DNA of 64,000 nucleotides from contig JABENI010000016.1 of NCBI GenBank assembly GCA_013332095.1, positions 62,001-126,000 on the forward strand. Direction: 5' to 3'. Source of the DNA: Candidatus Bathyoplasma sp. NZ. GTDB lineage: Bacteria > Bacillota_I > Bacilli_A > MAG-NZ. A program made the position numbers and the translations under genes. Of the stretch, positions 26,196-35,834 are shown in pieces. The stretch's first letter is position 1. Each line of letters begins with the position of its first letter. The notes beneath the pieces are model-generated. The model worked only from the letters and a program-made list of their open reading frames with translations. It was not told where the DNA came from and did not search any database.

Positions 26196-27395
26196 TTATC
26201 CTAACAAATAGACTTTTACTAAACTATTTTTTTCTAATCCTTCAGTTGCCGAATCGATTATAATATAGCCATCAGCTTTTGCTAAACTGCTAATCATGCC
26301 TGATTTCGTATATATCGGTCTAATAAATTCACCAGTTATCTCCACAATCTGATAAGTAGTTCTACCGAAGCCGGTATGAATATTTTCTGCTAATTTTTTT
26401 TCAGTATAGGTAATTGTTTCTTCTTTTGATTTTCTAATACTTCTGATGATATCTTTGATAAATGTATTTAAAACAATATAGGCACTTAAAGGCTGTCCTG
26501 GCAAACCAAAAAAAATCTTTTCCCCACAACTAGCTAAAACCGTTGGCTTTCCTGGTTTAATACTAATTCCATGTACCAGAATACTAGCTCCAACTTTGTT
26601 TAAAACATCAATTGTAAAATCTTTTATTCCCACACTAGTTCCCCCAGAACTGATAATTAAATCGTAATTTTTAAATCCCTCAGTAACTGTCTTTTGGTAT
26701 AACTCTAAATCATCATTTATCAAAGTAGTATCTGCAGTTACTGACAGTTTTTTCAAATAATTTAATATTAGACAACTGTTAATATCTCTAATTTCACCTA
26801 TTTTAGGCTTTTTACTAGGTTCAATTATTTCATCACCGACGGCAATTATCAATACTTTCATTTGACGATAAACATTTATTTTCCTTATTCCTAAAGCCAT
26901 CATCAAGCCGATATCTCTAGGCTCGATAGTAGTTCCCTTTTCAATTAGAATATCGTTTATTTTAACATCTTCACCTTTTAAAAAAACATTTTCATTTTTT
27001 CTTGTACTTTTATTGATAAATATTTCTGCATCTAAATTTTCGGTATTTTCAATCATTACGACACTGTCGCTCCCTTTCGGTAAAAAACCGCCTGTCGGGA
27101 CATAGACTGTAGTAGTATCAGTAACCGCTAAATTACTTACTTTTCCCATCTTTACTTCTCCTAAATTTTTCAGCAAAACAGGGATATCAAAACTAGCTAG
27201 TTTTACAATATTAGCTTTCGTAGCGTAGCCATCAACTGTACTTCGGTTAAAACTAGGTATTTCTTCATTTGCTAAAATATTTTCACTGACGACTCGACCT
27301 AGACTTTTTTCTGTCAAAATATCAATTGTTTCCAATTCTATTTTTAAATTTTTTATTATCGCTTTTACTTCAGCAATCTCTTTTACTTTAAACAC
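26196..27395 (-). CDS. moeA: Molybdopterin molybdenumtransferase MoeA
   Basis: A 399-residue MoeA with SFNRSTVDGYA near residue 45, GTTIEPRDIGLMMALG near 150, SSGGTSVGIKDF near 245 and GLPGQPLSAYI near 295. It is a second, single-domain copy beside the fusion protein. Two paralogues often indicate separate tungsten and molybdenum insertion. It overlaps tupC by 8 bases. Confidence 0.92.
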   Translation of the reverse strand: MFKVKEIAEVKAIIKNLKIELETIDILTEKSLGRVVSENILANEEIPSFNRSTVDGYATKANIVKLASFDIPVLLKNLGEVKMGKVSNLAVTDTTTVYVPTGGFLPKGSDSVVMIENTENLDAEIFINKSTRKNENVFLKGEDVKINDILIEKGTTIEPRDIGLMMALGIRKINVYRQMKVLIIAVGDEIIEPSKKPKIGEIRDINSCLILNYLKKLSVTADTTLINDDLELYQKTVTEGFKNYDLIISSGGTSVGIKDFTIDVLNKVGASILVHGISIKPGKPTVLASCGEKIFFGLPGQPLSAYIVLNTFIKDIIRSIRKSKEETITYTEKKLAENIHTGFGRTTYQIVEITGEFIRPIYTKSGMISSLAKADGYIIIDSATEGLEKNSLVKVYLLG

Positions 27396-27960
27396 CTATC
27401 CGGTACTCCTTATCCTTTAAGTTTTCGATAAAACTTTTATTATGAGAAACTATAATAATATTGATCTTCTTCTTTAACGTTTTGATTAAATTTTCTAACT
27501 CCTCAATTGATTCTAAATCTAAATGTGTCGTCGGCTCATCTAATAAAAGTACTTTTGGTGAGAAAATAATACTTCTTATAATTGCTACTTTCATTTTCTC
27601 TCCACTAGATAACTTAGTAGCGTTTTTATTTAACAGATGATGGATATTTAATTTTTCTGTCAATAAATTAATTTTATCTTGATAATCAAGAAGGGCTAAT
27701 TTTCTAATTGTCAGTGGATAAACAATGTTTTCATAAACAGTTTTATTAAACATCACTGCTTCTTGTGAGACATATGTTCCTACAGCGTTTATCTCTCCTT
27801 GATAATCAACGACATTTCCCATTGCTTTCAGTAAAGTCGTTTTTCCCGTTCCATTTCTACCGGTGATGAAAGTTATATTTTTATCTTTAAAAAGATAATC
27901 TTTAAAACAAATTTTTAACTCTTTGTAACTTACACAGACACAATTGATTGAAATATCCAT
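27388..27960 (-). CDS. tupC: Tungstate/molybdate ABC transporter ATP-binding protein
   Basis: A 190-residue ABC ATPase: Walker A GRNGTGKTT (about 34-42), signature LSSGEKMKVA (about 117) and Walker B VLLLDEPTTHLD (about 137). It is shorter than most transport ATPases but complete. It overlaps tupB by one base, so it belongs to that permease. Confidence 0.85.
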   Translation of the reverse strand: MDISINCVCVSYKELKICFKDYLFKDKNITFITGRNGTGKTTLLKAMGNVVDYQGEINAVGTYVSQEAVMFNKTVYENIVYPLTIRKLALLDYQDKINLLTEKLNIHHLLNKNATKLSSGEKMKVAIIRSIIFSPKVLLLDEPTTHLDLESIEELENLIKTLKKKINIIIVSHNKSFIENLKDKEYRIGV

Positions 27961-28646
27961 TATTTATCATCCCTTAACTTTATAATTATTGATGTCACAA
28001 TAAAGGCAATTATTAGTAATATTATTCCCATCGCAATCGACTCGGTATAGTCTCCCATACTAGTAGTCCAAGTAATATAAGTTGTTATTACTCGCGTTTT
28101 TCCTTGAATATTTCCTCCGACTAACATCACAGCACCAACTTCCGAGATTGCTCGAGAAAAGCCCAATACAATTGCCATATAAATAAACGGCTTAGTTTCT
28201 AATATTATTAATTTAATTATATCTTTAGTGTTTCCACCTAACGTTTTGCATGTTTCAATTAATTTTTGATTCAATTCTTCCGTTGAAGTAATAATATTTC
28301 CGATGATAATCGGTATGATTAATAAAGTTTGCGAAATAATCATCGCTATTGGGGTAAATAAAAGTTCTAGACTTCCTAATGGACCTTGATTCGAAAGTAA
28401 CAATAAAACAAAAAGTCCCAGAACTACAGGTGGAATCGCCATAAATGTATAGATAAATCTTTTCAGTATTTTTTTAAACTTGAATTTTTTGACCGAAATT
28501 ATTATCGCCACAGGAACACTTATCAATGTCGCAATAATTGTAGAGAGACCTGAAACCAGCAAAGACAAAAAAATCACTGAGTAAACTTCTGGATCAAAAC
28601 TTATAAGCAACTTAAATGCTTCTACTACTCCTTCGATAATTATCAT
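27960..28646 (-). CDS. tupB: Tungstate-type ABC transporter permease
   Basis: A 228-residue inner-membrane protein with about five hydrophobic helices. The permease coupling motif is in ETCKTLGGNTKDIIKLIILE, and the surrounding sequence (FSRAISEVGAVMLVGGNI) matches the tungstate/molybdate permease group. The substrate-binding protein TupA, normally encoded next to it, is not in the window. Linkage to two moeA genes supports tungstate or molybdate as cargo. Confidence 0.85.
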   Translation of the reverse strand: MIIIEGVVEAFKLLISFDPEVYSVIFLSLLVSGLSTIIATLISVPVAIIISVKKFKFKKILKRFIYTFMAIPPVVLGLFVLLLLSNQGPLGSLELLFTPIAMIISQTLLIIPIIIGNIITSTEELNQKLIETCKTLGGNTKDIIKLIILETKPFIYMAIVLGFSRAISEVGAVMLVGGNIQGKTRVITTYITWTTSMGDYTESIAMGIILLIIAFIVTSIIIKLRDDK

Positions 28647-28773
28647 AGTTCCCCCTTAATCTTTAAAAAATAATAATCGTGTAATCAAATGCTAGTTAAT
28701 TAATTTATTCTTCTTTAACTATTATACCACTTATAACAATAACAATTTTAATATCTTTATTTATTCCTTTTTC

Positions 28774-28817
28774 AGACACCGAAAGCGCATTGTATCTTTA
28801 ATAAATGCGACCAGTCT
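28774..28817 (+). ncRNA. Structured element in the tupB-moaB intergenic region
   Basis: AGAC/GTCT (28774-28777 with 28814-28817) and CGCATT/AATGCG (28786-28791 with 28804-28809) form a two-part stem separated by an asymmetric loop, ACCGAAAG opposite ACCA. Conserved-looking purine loops of this kind occur in riboswitch aptamers and kink-turns. A promoter-like TATAAT for tupB lies between it and tupB (near 28725), so if transcribed it belongs to the moaB side. It does not fit the Moco RNA consensus as I know it. Function unknown. Confidence 0.35.
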
Positions 28818-28931
28818 AAGTTGGTAATTTCTTTTAAGAAATACTTTTGGAATTTACTCTATTGTATCAAATAATTCATTACAATGGTACATTATCGAAT
28901 TTTATAGTAAAATAATAAGGAGGTGATTAAA

Positions 28932-29423
28932 ATGTTTAAAGTTGGAATAATCGTTGCCAGTGATAAAGGCTCTAAAGGTGAGCGTCTTGATCTGAGTGGT
29001 GAAGTAATTAAAAAAATAATGTTAACAGAAGGCTACGATGTCGTTGATAAGTTAATAATAGCTGATGAATTTGACCTTTTAAGTCAACAGATGATCAAAT
29101 GGTCTGATTCAGGTGAAGTTGATTTAATTTTAACAACAGGCGGTACTGGTTTTTCTAAAAGAGATATCACTCCGGAAGCAACACAATTAGCAATTGAAAG
29201 AGTGGTTCCGGGATTTAATGAAGTTATGCGCAGTGAATCGTTAAAATTGACTCCTAAAGCGATGCTTTCAAGAGGAATTTCCGGAATTAGAAAAAATACT
29301 TTAATTATTAACTTGCCGGGTAGTCCCAAAGCTGTTGAAGAATGTTTAGGATGTATTTTACCTGGGTTAGGACATGGAATAAATATTTTATTAGGTCTTA
29401 AATCAGAATGCGGTAGAAAATAA
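28932..29423 (+). CDS. moaB: Molybdopterin adenylyltransferase (MoaB/MogA family)
   Basis: A 163-residue protein that activates molybdopterin with ATP ahead of metal insertion by MoeA. TTGGTGFSKRDITPEAT (about 69-85) and the C-terminal LPGSPKAVEECL are the family's nucleotide and pterin sites. I use the ATG at 28932, since the GTG at 28923 lies in the AAGGAGGTG ribosome site. Divergent from tupB. The earlier pathway genes moaA, moaC, moaD and moaE are not in the window. Confidence 0.9.
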   Translation: MFKVGIIVASDKGSKGERLDLSGEVIKKIMLTEGYDVVDKLIIADEFDLLSQQMIKWSDSGEVDLILTTGGTGFSKRDITPEATQLAIERVVPGFNEVMRSESLKLTPKAMLSRGISGIRKNTLIINLPGSPKAVEECLGCILPGLGHGINILLGLKSECGRK

Positions 29424-29487
29424 TTTAATTATTTACTATTGCTTAAATATTTGCTATAATTTTCTTACTATAGAAAGGGGATTGCAG

Positions 29488-30552
29488 ATGAATATCAAAG
29501 TAAACAAGTCAAAAAATTTAAAAGAAAAAGTTAAATCATCACAATTAGGCTTTGGCCAAGTATTTACAGACCACATGTTTAAAATAAAATATCATTCAGA
29601 TAAAGGCTGGTATAATGCCGAAATAATTCCTTATGGAGACATTTCACTTTCCCCAGCAGCTACTGTATTTCATTACGGACAAGAAACTTTTGAAGGTTTA
29701 AAAGCATATAAATCAAAGAGTGGACAAATTCGTCTCTTCAGACCACGAGAAAATTTTAAACGTTTAAATAAATCTAATCAGCGTCTGTGTATGCCAACTG
29801 TCAATATCGATGATATGATGAAAGCCTTAAAACAGTTAATTAAATTAGAGGAAAGTTGGATTCCTACCGAAGAGGGTACTTCTTTATATATCAGACCTTT
29901 TGTAATCGCCACTAATCCTTATTTAGGAGTTAAAGCAAGTGATATTTATGAATTATATATCATCCTTTCCCCAGTTGGTTCTTATTATAAAACAGGATTA
30001 ACACCAACCAAAATTTTAGTTGAAGAGAATTTTGTCAGAGCAGTAAAAGGGGGAACAGGTACGGCAAAAGCCGGTGGAAACTACGCTGCGAGTTTACAAA
30101 GTATTAAAAACGCTCAAGACAAAGGTTGTAACCAAGTATTATTTCTCGATGCAATTGAGCGAAGATATGTAGAGGAAATCGGTACTAGTAATGCTTTTTT
30201 TAAAATTGATGAGGTAGTTTATACCCCACCTTTAACCGGTACTATTTTACCTGGTATTACTAGAGCTTCGGTAATTGAATTATTAAAAAGCAAAAAGATT
30301 GAGGTTGTTGAAAAACGTTTGACAATTGAAGAAATTTATCAAGCATCTCTAAGCGGTAGTTTAAAAGAAATTTTCGCAACAGGAACAGCAGCAGTTATTT
30401 CTCCAATAGGTGAGTTAATTTGGAACGATAAATCAATAGTTGCGAACGACCGTTTAATCGGTCCAATTTCTCAGTTAATTTACGAACAAATTACTGATAT
30501 TCAAGTAGGTAATATTGATGATCCGTTTAATTGGATTGAGATTATTGAATAA
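29488..30552 (+). CDS. ilvE: Branched-chain amino acid aminotransferase
   Basis: A 354-residue fold-type IV PLP enzyme that transaminates leucine, isoleucine and valine with 2-oxoglutarate. HYGQETFEGLKAY (about 62-74), the PLP lysine in GTAKAGGNYAAS (about 192) and the EIGTSNAFF segment (about 231) match class II BCATs. The start at 29488 follows AAAGGGGA; a TTG two codons earlier is less likely. No ilv biosynthetic genes are adjacent. Single gene with a strong terminator. Confidence 0.93.
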   Translation: MNIKVNKSKNLKEKVKSSQLGFGQVFTDHMFKIKYHSDKGWYNAEIIPYGDISLSPAATVFHYGQETFEGLKAYKSKSGQIRLFRPRENFKRLNKSNQRLCMPTVNIDDMMKALKQLIKLEESWIPTEEGTSLYIRPFVIATNPYLGVKASDIYELYIILSPVGSYYKTGLTPTKILVEENFVRAVKGGTGTAKAGGNYAASLQSIKNAQDKGCNQVLFLDAIERRYVEEIGTSNAFFKIDEVVYTPPLTGTILPGITRASVIELLKSKKIEVVEKRLTIEEIYQASLSGSLKEIFATGTAAVISPIGELIWNDKSIVANDRLIGPISQLIYEQITDIQVGNIDDPFNWIEIIE

Positions 30553-30579
30553 AATAAATCTATTAATAAATTACATACT

Positions 30580-30612
30580 GTTAACGGACAAAAAAAGTCT
30601 GTTAACTTTTTT
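30580..30612 (+). terminator. Terminator of ilvE
   Basis: 10-bp stem GTTAACGGAC/GTCTGTTAAC (one G-T pair) followed by six T. Confidence 0.85.
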
Positions 30613-30639
30613 CCGTTTATATATTATCTTTAAAGAAGT

Positions 30640-30935
30640 GATTTTACAGTAAAGCAAAAAGGTGATAAAAATAAATTTTGGAAGATAAATAAACTATTTG
30701 AAGTTACAATAGCAGATATCACAATAATATGGACTAATAATAACAAAATATGATTTCACAATCGATATTGATGTGCTTAATGATGTGTTATAACATCTAG
30801 CTTAGATGAATTTGTAAATACTGCTCAGAGGACAAATAATATCTTCCAAACAATAAAAAACTATATTATATTATTACGACAACAATCGATTTAGTTTAAA
30901 ATAAAAAAATAAAAGCCCTATTGAATATAGTGATA
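30640..30935. repeat. Decayed repeat segment, copy 1
   Basis: This stretch shares diverged sequence with 36680-37205 and 39780-40135. Shared landmarks include a GATGTGCTTAAT block and, closer to the right end, AAATAATATC...CAAACAATAAAA, TTTAGTTTAAAAT and AAAGCCCTATTGAATA. No open frame survives. It ends in one arm of the terminator hairpin split by the IS element (30913-30925). Confidence 0.5.
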
Positions 30936-31001
30936 TGATACTTCCAAAGTAGACATGTAATTTATAAAAATTACATTATATATTTTGGAGGTATTTTTAT
31001 T

Positions 31002-31483
31002 ATGGGAAGAAATTCAAAAATAAGCAAAGAAATTAAAACAAAAGTATGCAAGGACTACAAAAATGGTATAGGCGATTTTCAAAGTATTAGTAATGCATTA
31101 GGAGTTCATATGGGCACGGTACGTGAGTGTTATTGAACTAAAAGATTATAATCCAAAATTTGAGTTGTATACGTGTAAGAATAGAAATTGTTACTTTTGT
31201 ACTAGAAAATGAAATGGACTATAAGAGTGCTATTAGTAAATATTGTGTTAAATATCAATCCATTTACTCGTGGACTAAGAGGTATCTATCAAATGGTAAT
31301 GAAGATCTTAAAGATAATAAACGAGGTCCTAAAAATTATTCTGTTAATTTAGATTCATTAAGTGAGATAGAGCGATTAAAACACGAACTTGAAGTCGAAA
31401 GAAAGAAACGTGAATTTGCTGAATTGAAAGTGGAAGTTCTTAAAAAAAAACAAGATATCGAGGAAAAACTCTATCGAAAATAA
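31002..31483 (+). pseudogene. IS3 orfA (helix-turn-helix transposase subunit), broken
   Basis: The ATG at 31002 follows GGAGGT. A 44-codon frame (SKISKEIKTKVCKDYKNG, then ALGVHMGTVRECY) ends in TGA at 31134-31136. A second open stretch in another frame resumes at about 31160 (EIVTFVLENEMDYKSAISKY, YSWTKRYLSNG) and ends with the leucine-zipper-like helix ERLKHELEVERKKREFAELK. Together they cover a two-HTH OrfA with stop and frameshift damage. Confidence 0.75.
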
Positions 31484-31521
31484 GACAAATATCAATTTAT
31501 GAGTCAATTGACTTTTTTTCA

Positions 31522-32355
31522 TTGAAAGGAATTAAGGTTAGCAAGTTATGTAATATGCAAAATATCCCAAGAAGTTCTTATTATAAATACAAAAACCGTA
31601 TAAAACCAAACAAAGAGATTCAAGATGAAACATTGTGCAATTTAATAAATGAATATCATTTGCTGTTTGCTCAAACATTAGGCTATAGGCAAATAACTGT
31701 ATTTATTAATAGACTAAACTCAAAAATCCTACAGTAAGGGATATATTTACCAATTAATGAAACACCTAGGACTGAAATCCTAGAATAAGAAGAAAAAAAG
31801 TTAACAGAAAAAGAATTAAGCCTGAATATACTGCCGAAAATATTCTTTCAAGAAATTTTGTTGCAGATAAACCGAATGAAAAGTGGTTGACTGATGTTAC
31901 TGAATTTAAGATAAATGGAGAAGCAAAGAGGCTTTATTTGAGTCCAATCTTGGACCTATACGATAAAAGTATTATTACTTATAATTTATCTACAGGAATA
32001 ATAATCAATTAGTATTTAAGATGTTTGACGATGCCTTAATTAAATATCCATTAGCTAAATCTATCTTCCATAGTGACTAGGCTAGCAGTGTACATGTAAG
32101 TCTTACAAGGCTAAGTTAGTTAAACAAGAGATTACCCAAAGCATGTCAAGAGCTGGTAAAGGCATTGATAATGGACCTATGGAAAGTTTTTTCGGAACAT
32201 TAAAATCTGAAATTTATATTGGAAAGGAATTCGCAAACTATAAAGATCTTGAAATGAAAATAAGCAAGTTTATATATTATTATAATAACCGCAGGTATCA
32301 AGAAAAATTAAAATGCATGAGTCCGATGGAATATCGAATTCATGCATTACAATAG
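31522..32355 (+). pseudogene. IS3 orfB (DDE transposase), broken
   Basis: Fragments in order: VSKLCNMQNIPRSSYYKYK and LGYRQITVFINRL, a broken middle with DKPNEKWLTDVTEF (first catalytic Asp) and SPILDLYDKSIITY (second region), then GIDNGPMESFFGTLKSEIY with the catalytic Glu and IYYYNNRRYQEKL at the end (32143-32355). Several stops and shifts separate the parts. Confidence 0.8.
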
Positions 32356-32400
32356 TTTTATTTAATTATGTGTCTACTTGACAAGTACCAGTTCACTATC

Positions 32401-32413
32401 TTCAATAAGGCTT
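32401..32413 (-). terminator. Right arm of the split terminator of the large Ig-repeat gene
   Basis: TTCAATAAGGCTT here pairs (with G-U pairs on the minus strand) with AAGCCCTATTGAA at 30913-30925, now 1.5 kb away because the IS lies between them. The intact equivalents are at 37186-37249 and 40118-40150. Confidence 0.6.
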
Positions 32414-32528
32414 CAATTAATATTTATTTATCTATCCGCTAATTCCTAATCATTCATTCATTAGCAACCCTTTTTTTAATTTTTTCCCTTCACTACTTAG
32501 TATATCTTCTTTTTTATTTTTGATTAAT

Positions 32529-35500
32529 TTAAGGAAAATCAACAGTTGTTATTGGTATATAGCCAAAGAATGGTGTATTTTCTCCTACATCATAATAAAC
32601 TGTATAAGTAGCAATGTTTCCTGAACGATCACGTACTCTTATACCGTTTTGTCCATTTCTTAAATGAATATCAGTTATTTTAAAAGTTGGTTTTACAGTT
32701 ATCCAATTTTCATCATTTACTTGGTATCCTGTAAGTCTTTCATCAGATTCAAATGTATATACTGAATCATTAACTACACTAGCTCCTCCAAAAATTGGAA
32801 CTGAAACATCATAAGCACCAGTATTAATTACTGACCCAAAGTTTTCAATAAGTATTTCTCTATTTGTACCACCTGTACTTCCACTAGAAATGATCACTTT
32901 ATTGCCTTTTGATCCGCCTCCAAATGTGTTAAAATTCGTTTTTCCAACAAAAGTTTTATTGATATATATCTCTGCCTTAGGTAATCTCCCTATTGCTCCT
33001 GCTGTTTTAGGAATATGAATCACAAAGTCAAATGAATCGCCAGCTTTTACTTTTGGTGCCTTTACCGTTCGCGAAATTCCGATAGCAGGAACACCAGCAT
33101 TACCATTTAGGATTACACTCCCATCAACCGTAGCTATTTCCACATACTCCCCTGAATAAGTAATATTTAAACCATAACGCCTATTCGAACTACTACCTGT
33201 AATCATTTCAGCTTCAAATTGTAGTCCTACAAATGCACCATATCCTTCTTGAAAATTTCCTGCATAAGTATTTTGAGCAGGAACGATAACTCTCCCTCTA
33301 ACAACTCCACCATTACTGTATAAATTATTATAATCATCTTTATCCAATAGTCTAACCGTTTGCAAAATTGCAGTAGAACTATCATCTAATTGTTGGAGCA
33401 CTTTTACTTGTTCTCCAGCAACATCAAGTTCATAAATCTTATAACAAGCGGCTCCATTACCGTACTCCTGCTTACAATTTCCATCTTCATCAAATATATC
33501 TGGAGTTATTGCTCCTGCTCCGTTAAATTGCCAATTAGCATCACTGTCCCATGGAAGTAACCCTTTAGAAGCGTAAAACATTAGGTTATCATTACCAGTT
33601 GTTTTTGCTTGAATCGGAAATGTATCACCTACATCACCTTCAACACTTTTCAACAGTAATCGATGTGGTAAATTATCTCCAATATAAATAGTATATTCAC
33701 CTTTAAAAGAAGGAGTAATTGCTACAAATTTACCTCCATCTAGTGAATATTCTACTATTGGCTCATTTGTCGTAAAAACATACTGTTGTGCTAATGTCCA
33801 ATTGCTACCTTCTAATATCCAATTTCCTCTCGTTATTGTAGGTGTTCCTAATGTTCTTGCTCTAAATGTTGCACTTACTTCTACTGCCTTATTTCCTGCT
33901 GCATCAGTTACATTATATTTTACTATTACCTTGTTTCCTGCTGTTTCTAATTCTATTATTGCTGCTGTTAAATTTACTAATGAAGTTGTTCCATCTGCTT
34001 TAAAATATGTTACCTCTACTCTATCACTTATATCTACACCTGTATAATCCTTTGCTGTTGCTGTTGGTGCTTTCCAAGTTCCAGAATCTTCTGTAATTAC
34101 TGTTGCATCATCTATTGGCTCTATTACTGGTAGTTCATTATCTAGTCCTGCAGGTGTAAATGTTGCAAATACTTCTGCTGCTTCATTATAGGATCTATCC
34201 TCTGCATCATATCTTACTACTACAGCTCTTCCTGCTGCTAATTCTGTTCTTGCTATATCTAAATTTATCCATCTAATTCCATCTGCTTTCAAGTAGTTTG
34301 CATATACTCTTAACCCTGTATCTATATTATCTATTACTGTTACTGTTGCTATTGGTGCTTCCCAAGTTGAAATATCTTCTGTTTCTACTGTCGTATCATC
34401 TATTGGCTCAATTACTGGTGCTTCATCATCTGAATAAACAAATCCTTTTCTAGTAATGGCAACATTACCTGCTGCATCACTTACATTATATTCTAAATTT
34501 ACACCTCGTCCTGCATATAATTCTGTTCTTGCTGTTGCTAAATCTATCAGTTCACGGGGAAAACTTGCTGAATAGTATGTTACTACAGCTATTAACTCGG
34601 TATCAATATTTTCGGTTACCGTTGCTATTGGTGCTGTCCAACTCAAAGCATTTTCCATTTCTACAAATATAAAATTTACAGCACTTAGATGATCTTTTCT
34701 AAATCCTTCTACTTCTATTACTGGTGGTGTAATATCTACTGATCCTGTATTAATTACTGTAAATGTTGCACTTACTTTTTCTGCTTCATTACCTGCTGCA
34801 TCTCTTACTCTATATGTTACTACCACCGTTCTTCCTGCTTTTAATTCATTTATTACTTCAAATAATTCTATATATTTTCCATCTGGTCTGCTATGTGTTA
34901 AATATATAGAATCACTTATATCTCCATCTATATCATCAATTGCTGTTGTTGTTGGTGCTTTCCAAAATGGTGTCTCCTCTAAATCCACTATTGCTCCGTC
35001 TACTGGCTCTATTACTGGCGCTGTATAATCTGTACGCAAACCTAGAACTACAGCAGATCTATTTCCTGCTGTATCATACACAATATAAGCTATCTGTACA
35101 GTTCCGTATGTTTTTAATTCTGCTTTTACTGCTGCAAAATCTGCTAAATAATCATCATCGTAATTTATCATAGCTGCTATATCTGCAGTTAATCCCTTAT
35201 CTATATTATCTGTTACTGTCATTGTTGGTGCTGTCCAATTTGAAACATCCTCTATTTCTAAATTTATGTAAACATTAATTACATTTCCGTAAAAGTCATC
35301 AACCTCTCCTTCATATCCTTCTACTTCTATTACTGGAAATGTATTGTCTATTGCTGTAAATGTTGCACTTACTTCTACTGCCTTATTTCCTGCTGCATCT
35401 TTCACATTATATTTTACTACTACACTTCTTCCGCGATATAATGCTATTCTTGCTTCTTCTTCATTTAACAATTGTGTTTCATCTGCTTTAAAGTACGTTA

Positions 35501-35774
35501 CTACTATATAATCACTTATATCTCCATCTATATCATCATTTGCTCTTGTTGGTGGTGCAGTCCAAGTTGAAGCATCTTCTGTATTTACTGCTACTCCTAA
35601 TACTGGTTCTATTGTTGGTGCTATAGTATCTGATCCTCTAAGTGTTGTACTTATTTCTTCTTCTGCATTTACCTCTTTTTCTATAAATCTTGGTGCTAAG
35701 AACGCTACTATTGTTAATGTTATTACCATCAATAAGTAACCTATTCTTTTAAAAATGTTTTTTCTTTCTTTCAT
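32529..35774 (-). CDS. Secreted protein with six Ig-like repeats and a lectin-like domain
   Basis: A 1081-residue protein with an N-terminal signal peptide (KRIGYLLMVITLTIVAFLAP, likely cleaved near VNA-EEE at about 38). Six ~100-residue Ig-like repeats (about 45-640) follow, each with 'apviEp.dg..v...d...W.aP' and ending 'vvvkYnvsDAAGNkavevsatF', as in DUF5011-type domains. Residues about 690-960 form a compact beta-rich region with YASKGLLPWDSDANW and AFVGLQFEAE, resembling legume-lectin-like domains. A last Ig-like unit (ESDERLTGYQVND, then VRDRSGNIATYTVYY) ends the protein. No LPXTG or other anchor is visible, so release or non-covalent wall binding is expected. Adhesion or glycan binding is inferred. 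Confidence 0.8.
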   Translation of the reverse strand: MKERKNIFKRIGYLLMVITLTIVAFLAPRFIEKEVNAEEEISTTLRGSDTIAPTIEPVLGVAVNTEDASTWTAPPTRANDDIDGDISDYIVVTYFKADETQLLNEEEARIALYRGRSVVVKYNVKDAAGNKAVEVSATFTAIDNTFPVIEVEGYEGEVDDFYGNVINVYINLEIEDVSNWTAPTMTVTDNIDKGLTADIAAMINYDDDYLADFAAVKAELKTYGTVQIAYIVYDTAGNRSAVVLGLRTDYTAPVIEPVDGAIVDLEETPFWKAPTTTAIDDIDGDISDSIYLTHSRPDGKYIELFEVINELKAGRTVVVTYRVRDAAGNEAEKVSATFTVINTGSVDITPPVIEVEGFRKDHLSAVNFIFVEMENALSWTAPIATVTENIDTELIAVVTYYSASFPRELIDLATARTELYAGRGVNLEYNVSDAAGNVAITRKGFVYSDDEAPVIEPIDDTTVETEDISTWEAPIATVTVIDNIDTGLRVYANYLKADGIRWINLDIARTELAAGRAVVVRYDAEDRSYNEAAEVFATFTPAGLDNELPVIEPIDDATVITEDSGTWKAPTATAKDYTGVDISDRVEVTYFKADGTTSLVNLTAAIIELETAGNKVIVKYNVTDAAGNKAVEVSATFRARTLGTPTITRGNWILEGSNWTLAQQYVFTTNEPIVEYSLDGGKFVAITPSFKGEYTIYIGDNLPHRLLLKSVEGDVGDTFPIQAKTTGNDNLMFYASKGLLPWDSDANWQFNGAGAITPDIFDEDGNCKQEYGNGAACYKIYELDVAGEQVKVLQQLDDSSTAILQTVRLLDKDDYNNLYSNGGVVRGRVIVPAQNTYAGNFQEGYGAFVGLQFEAEMITGSSSNRRYGLNITYSGEYVEIATVDGSVILNGNAGVPAIGISRTVKAPKVKAGDSFDFVIHIPKTAGAIGRLPKAEIYINKTFVGKTNFNTFGGGSKGNKVIISSGSTGGTNREILIENFGSVINTGAYDVSVPIFGGASVVNDSVYTFESDERLTGYQVNDENWITVKPTFKITDIHLRNGQNGIRVRDRSGNIATYTVYYDVGENTPFFGYIPITTVDFP

Positions 35775-35806
35775 TAAAAAATCCTCCTTTAATTTTACAT
35801 ATCCTA

Positions 35807-35834
35807 ATTATACCATATTATGGCAATTTTGAAA
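35807..35834 (-). promoter_or_regulatory. Promoter of the large Ig-repeat gene
   Basis: TTTCAA (35834-35829), 16 bases, TATAAT (35812-35807) on the minus strand, with the palindrome CCATAATATGG in the spacer. The second Ig-repeat gene has a related upstream sequence (CCATAACATG, then TTACAAT). Confidence 0.55.

Larger units (their letters stand above)
30943..32383 (+). mobile_element. Degenerate IS3-family insertion sequence (IS150-like)
   Basis: About 1.44 kb. Right end TGTCTACTTGACA (32371-32383) and left end TCCAAAGTAGACA (30943-30955) are imperfect inverted repeats, 10 of 13 matching. Inside are broken orfA and orfB. Flanks ACT and AGT are halves of a palindrome instead of a direct duplication. 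It sits between the two arms of the terminator of the Ig-repeat protein gene to the right. Non-functional as it stands. Confidence 0.8.

Noticed and set aside
28774-28817. Known Moco riboswitch
   Set aside because: The conserved core stretches of that motif, as I know them, are not present; only a short hairpin is seen.
34940-35173. Leucine-rich plus-strand proteins in the Ig-repeat genes (also 38876-39364)
   Set aside because: They are the opposite strand of repetitive Ig-domain codons, with no ribosome sites.
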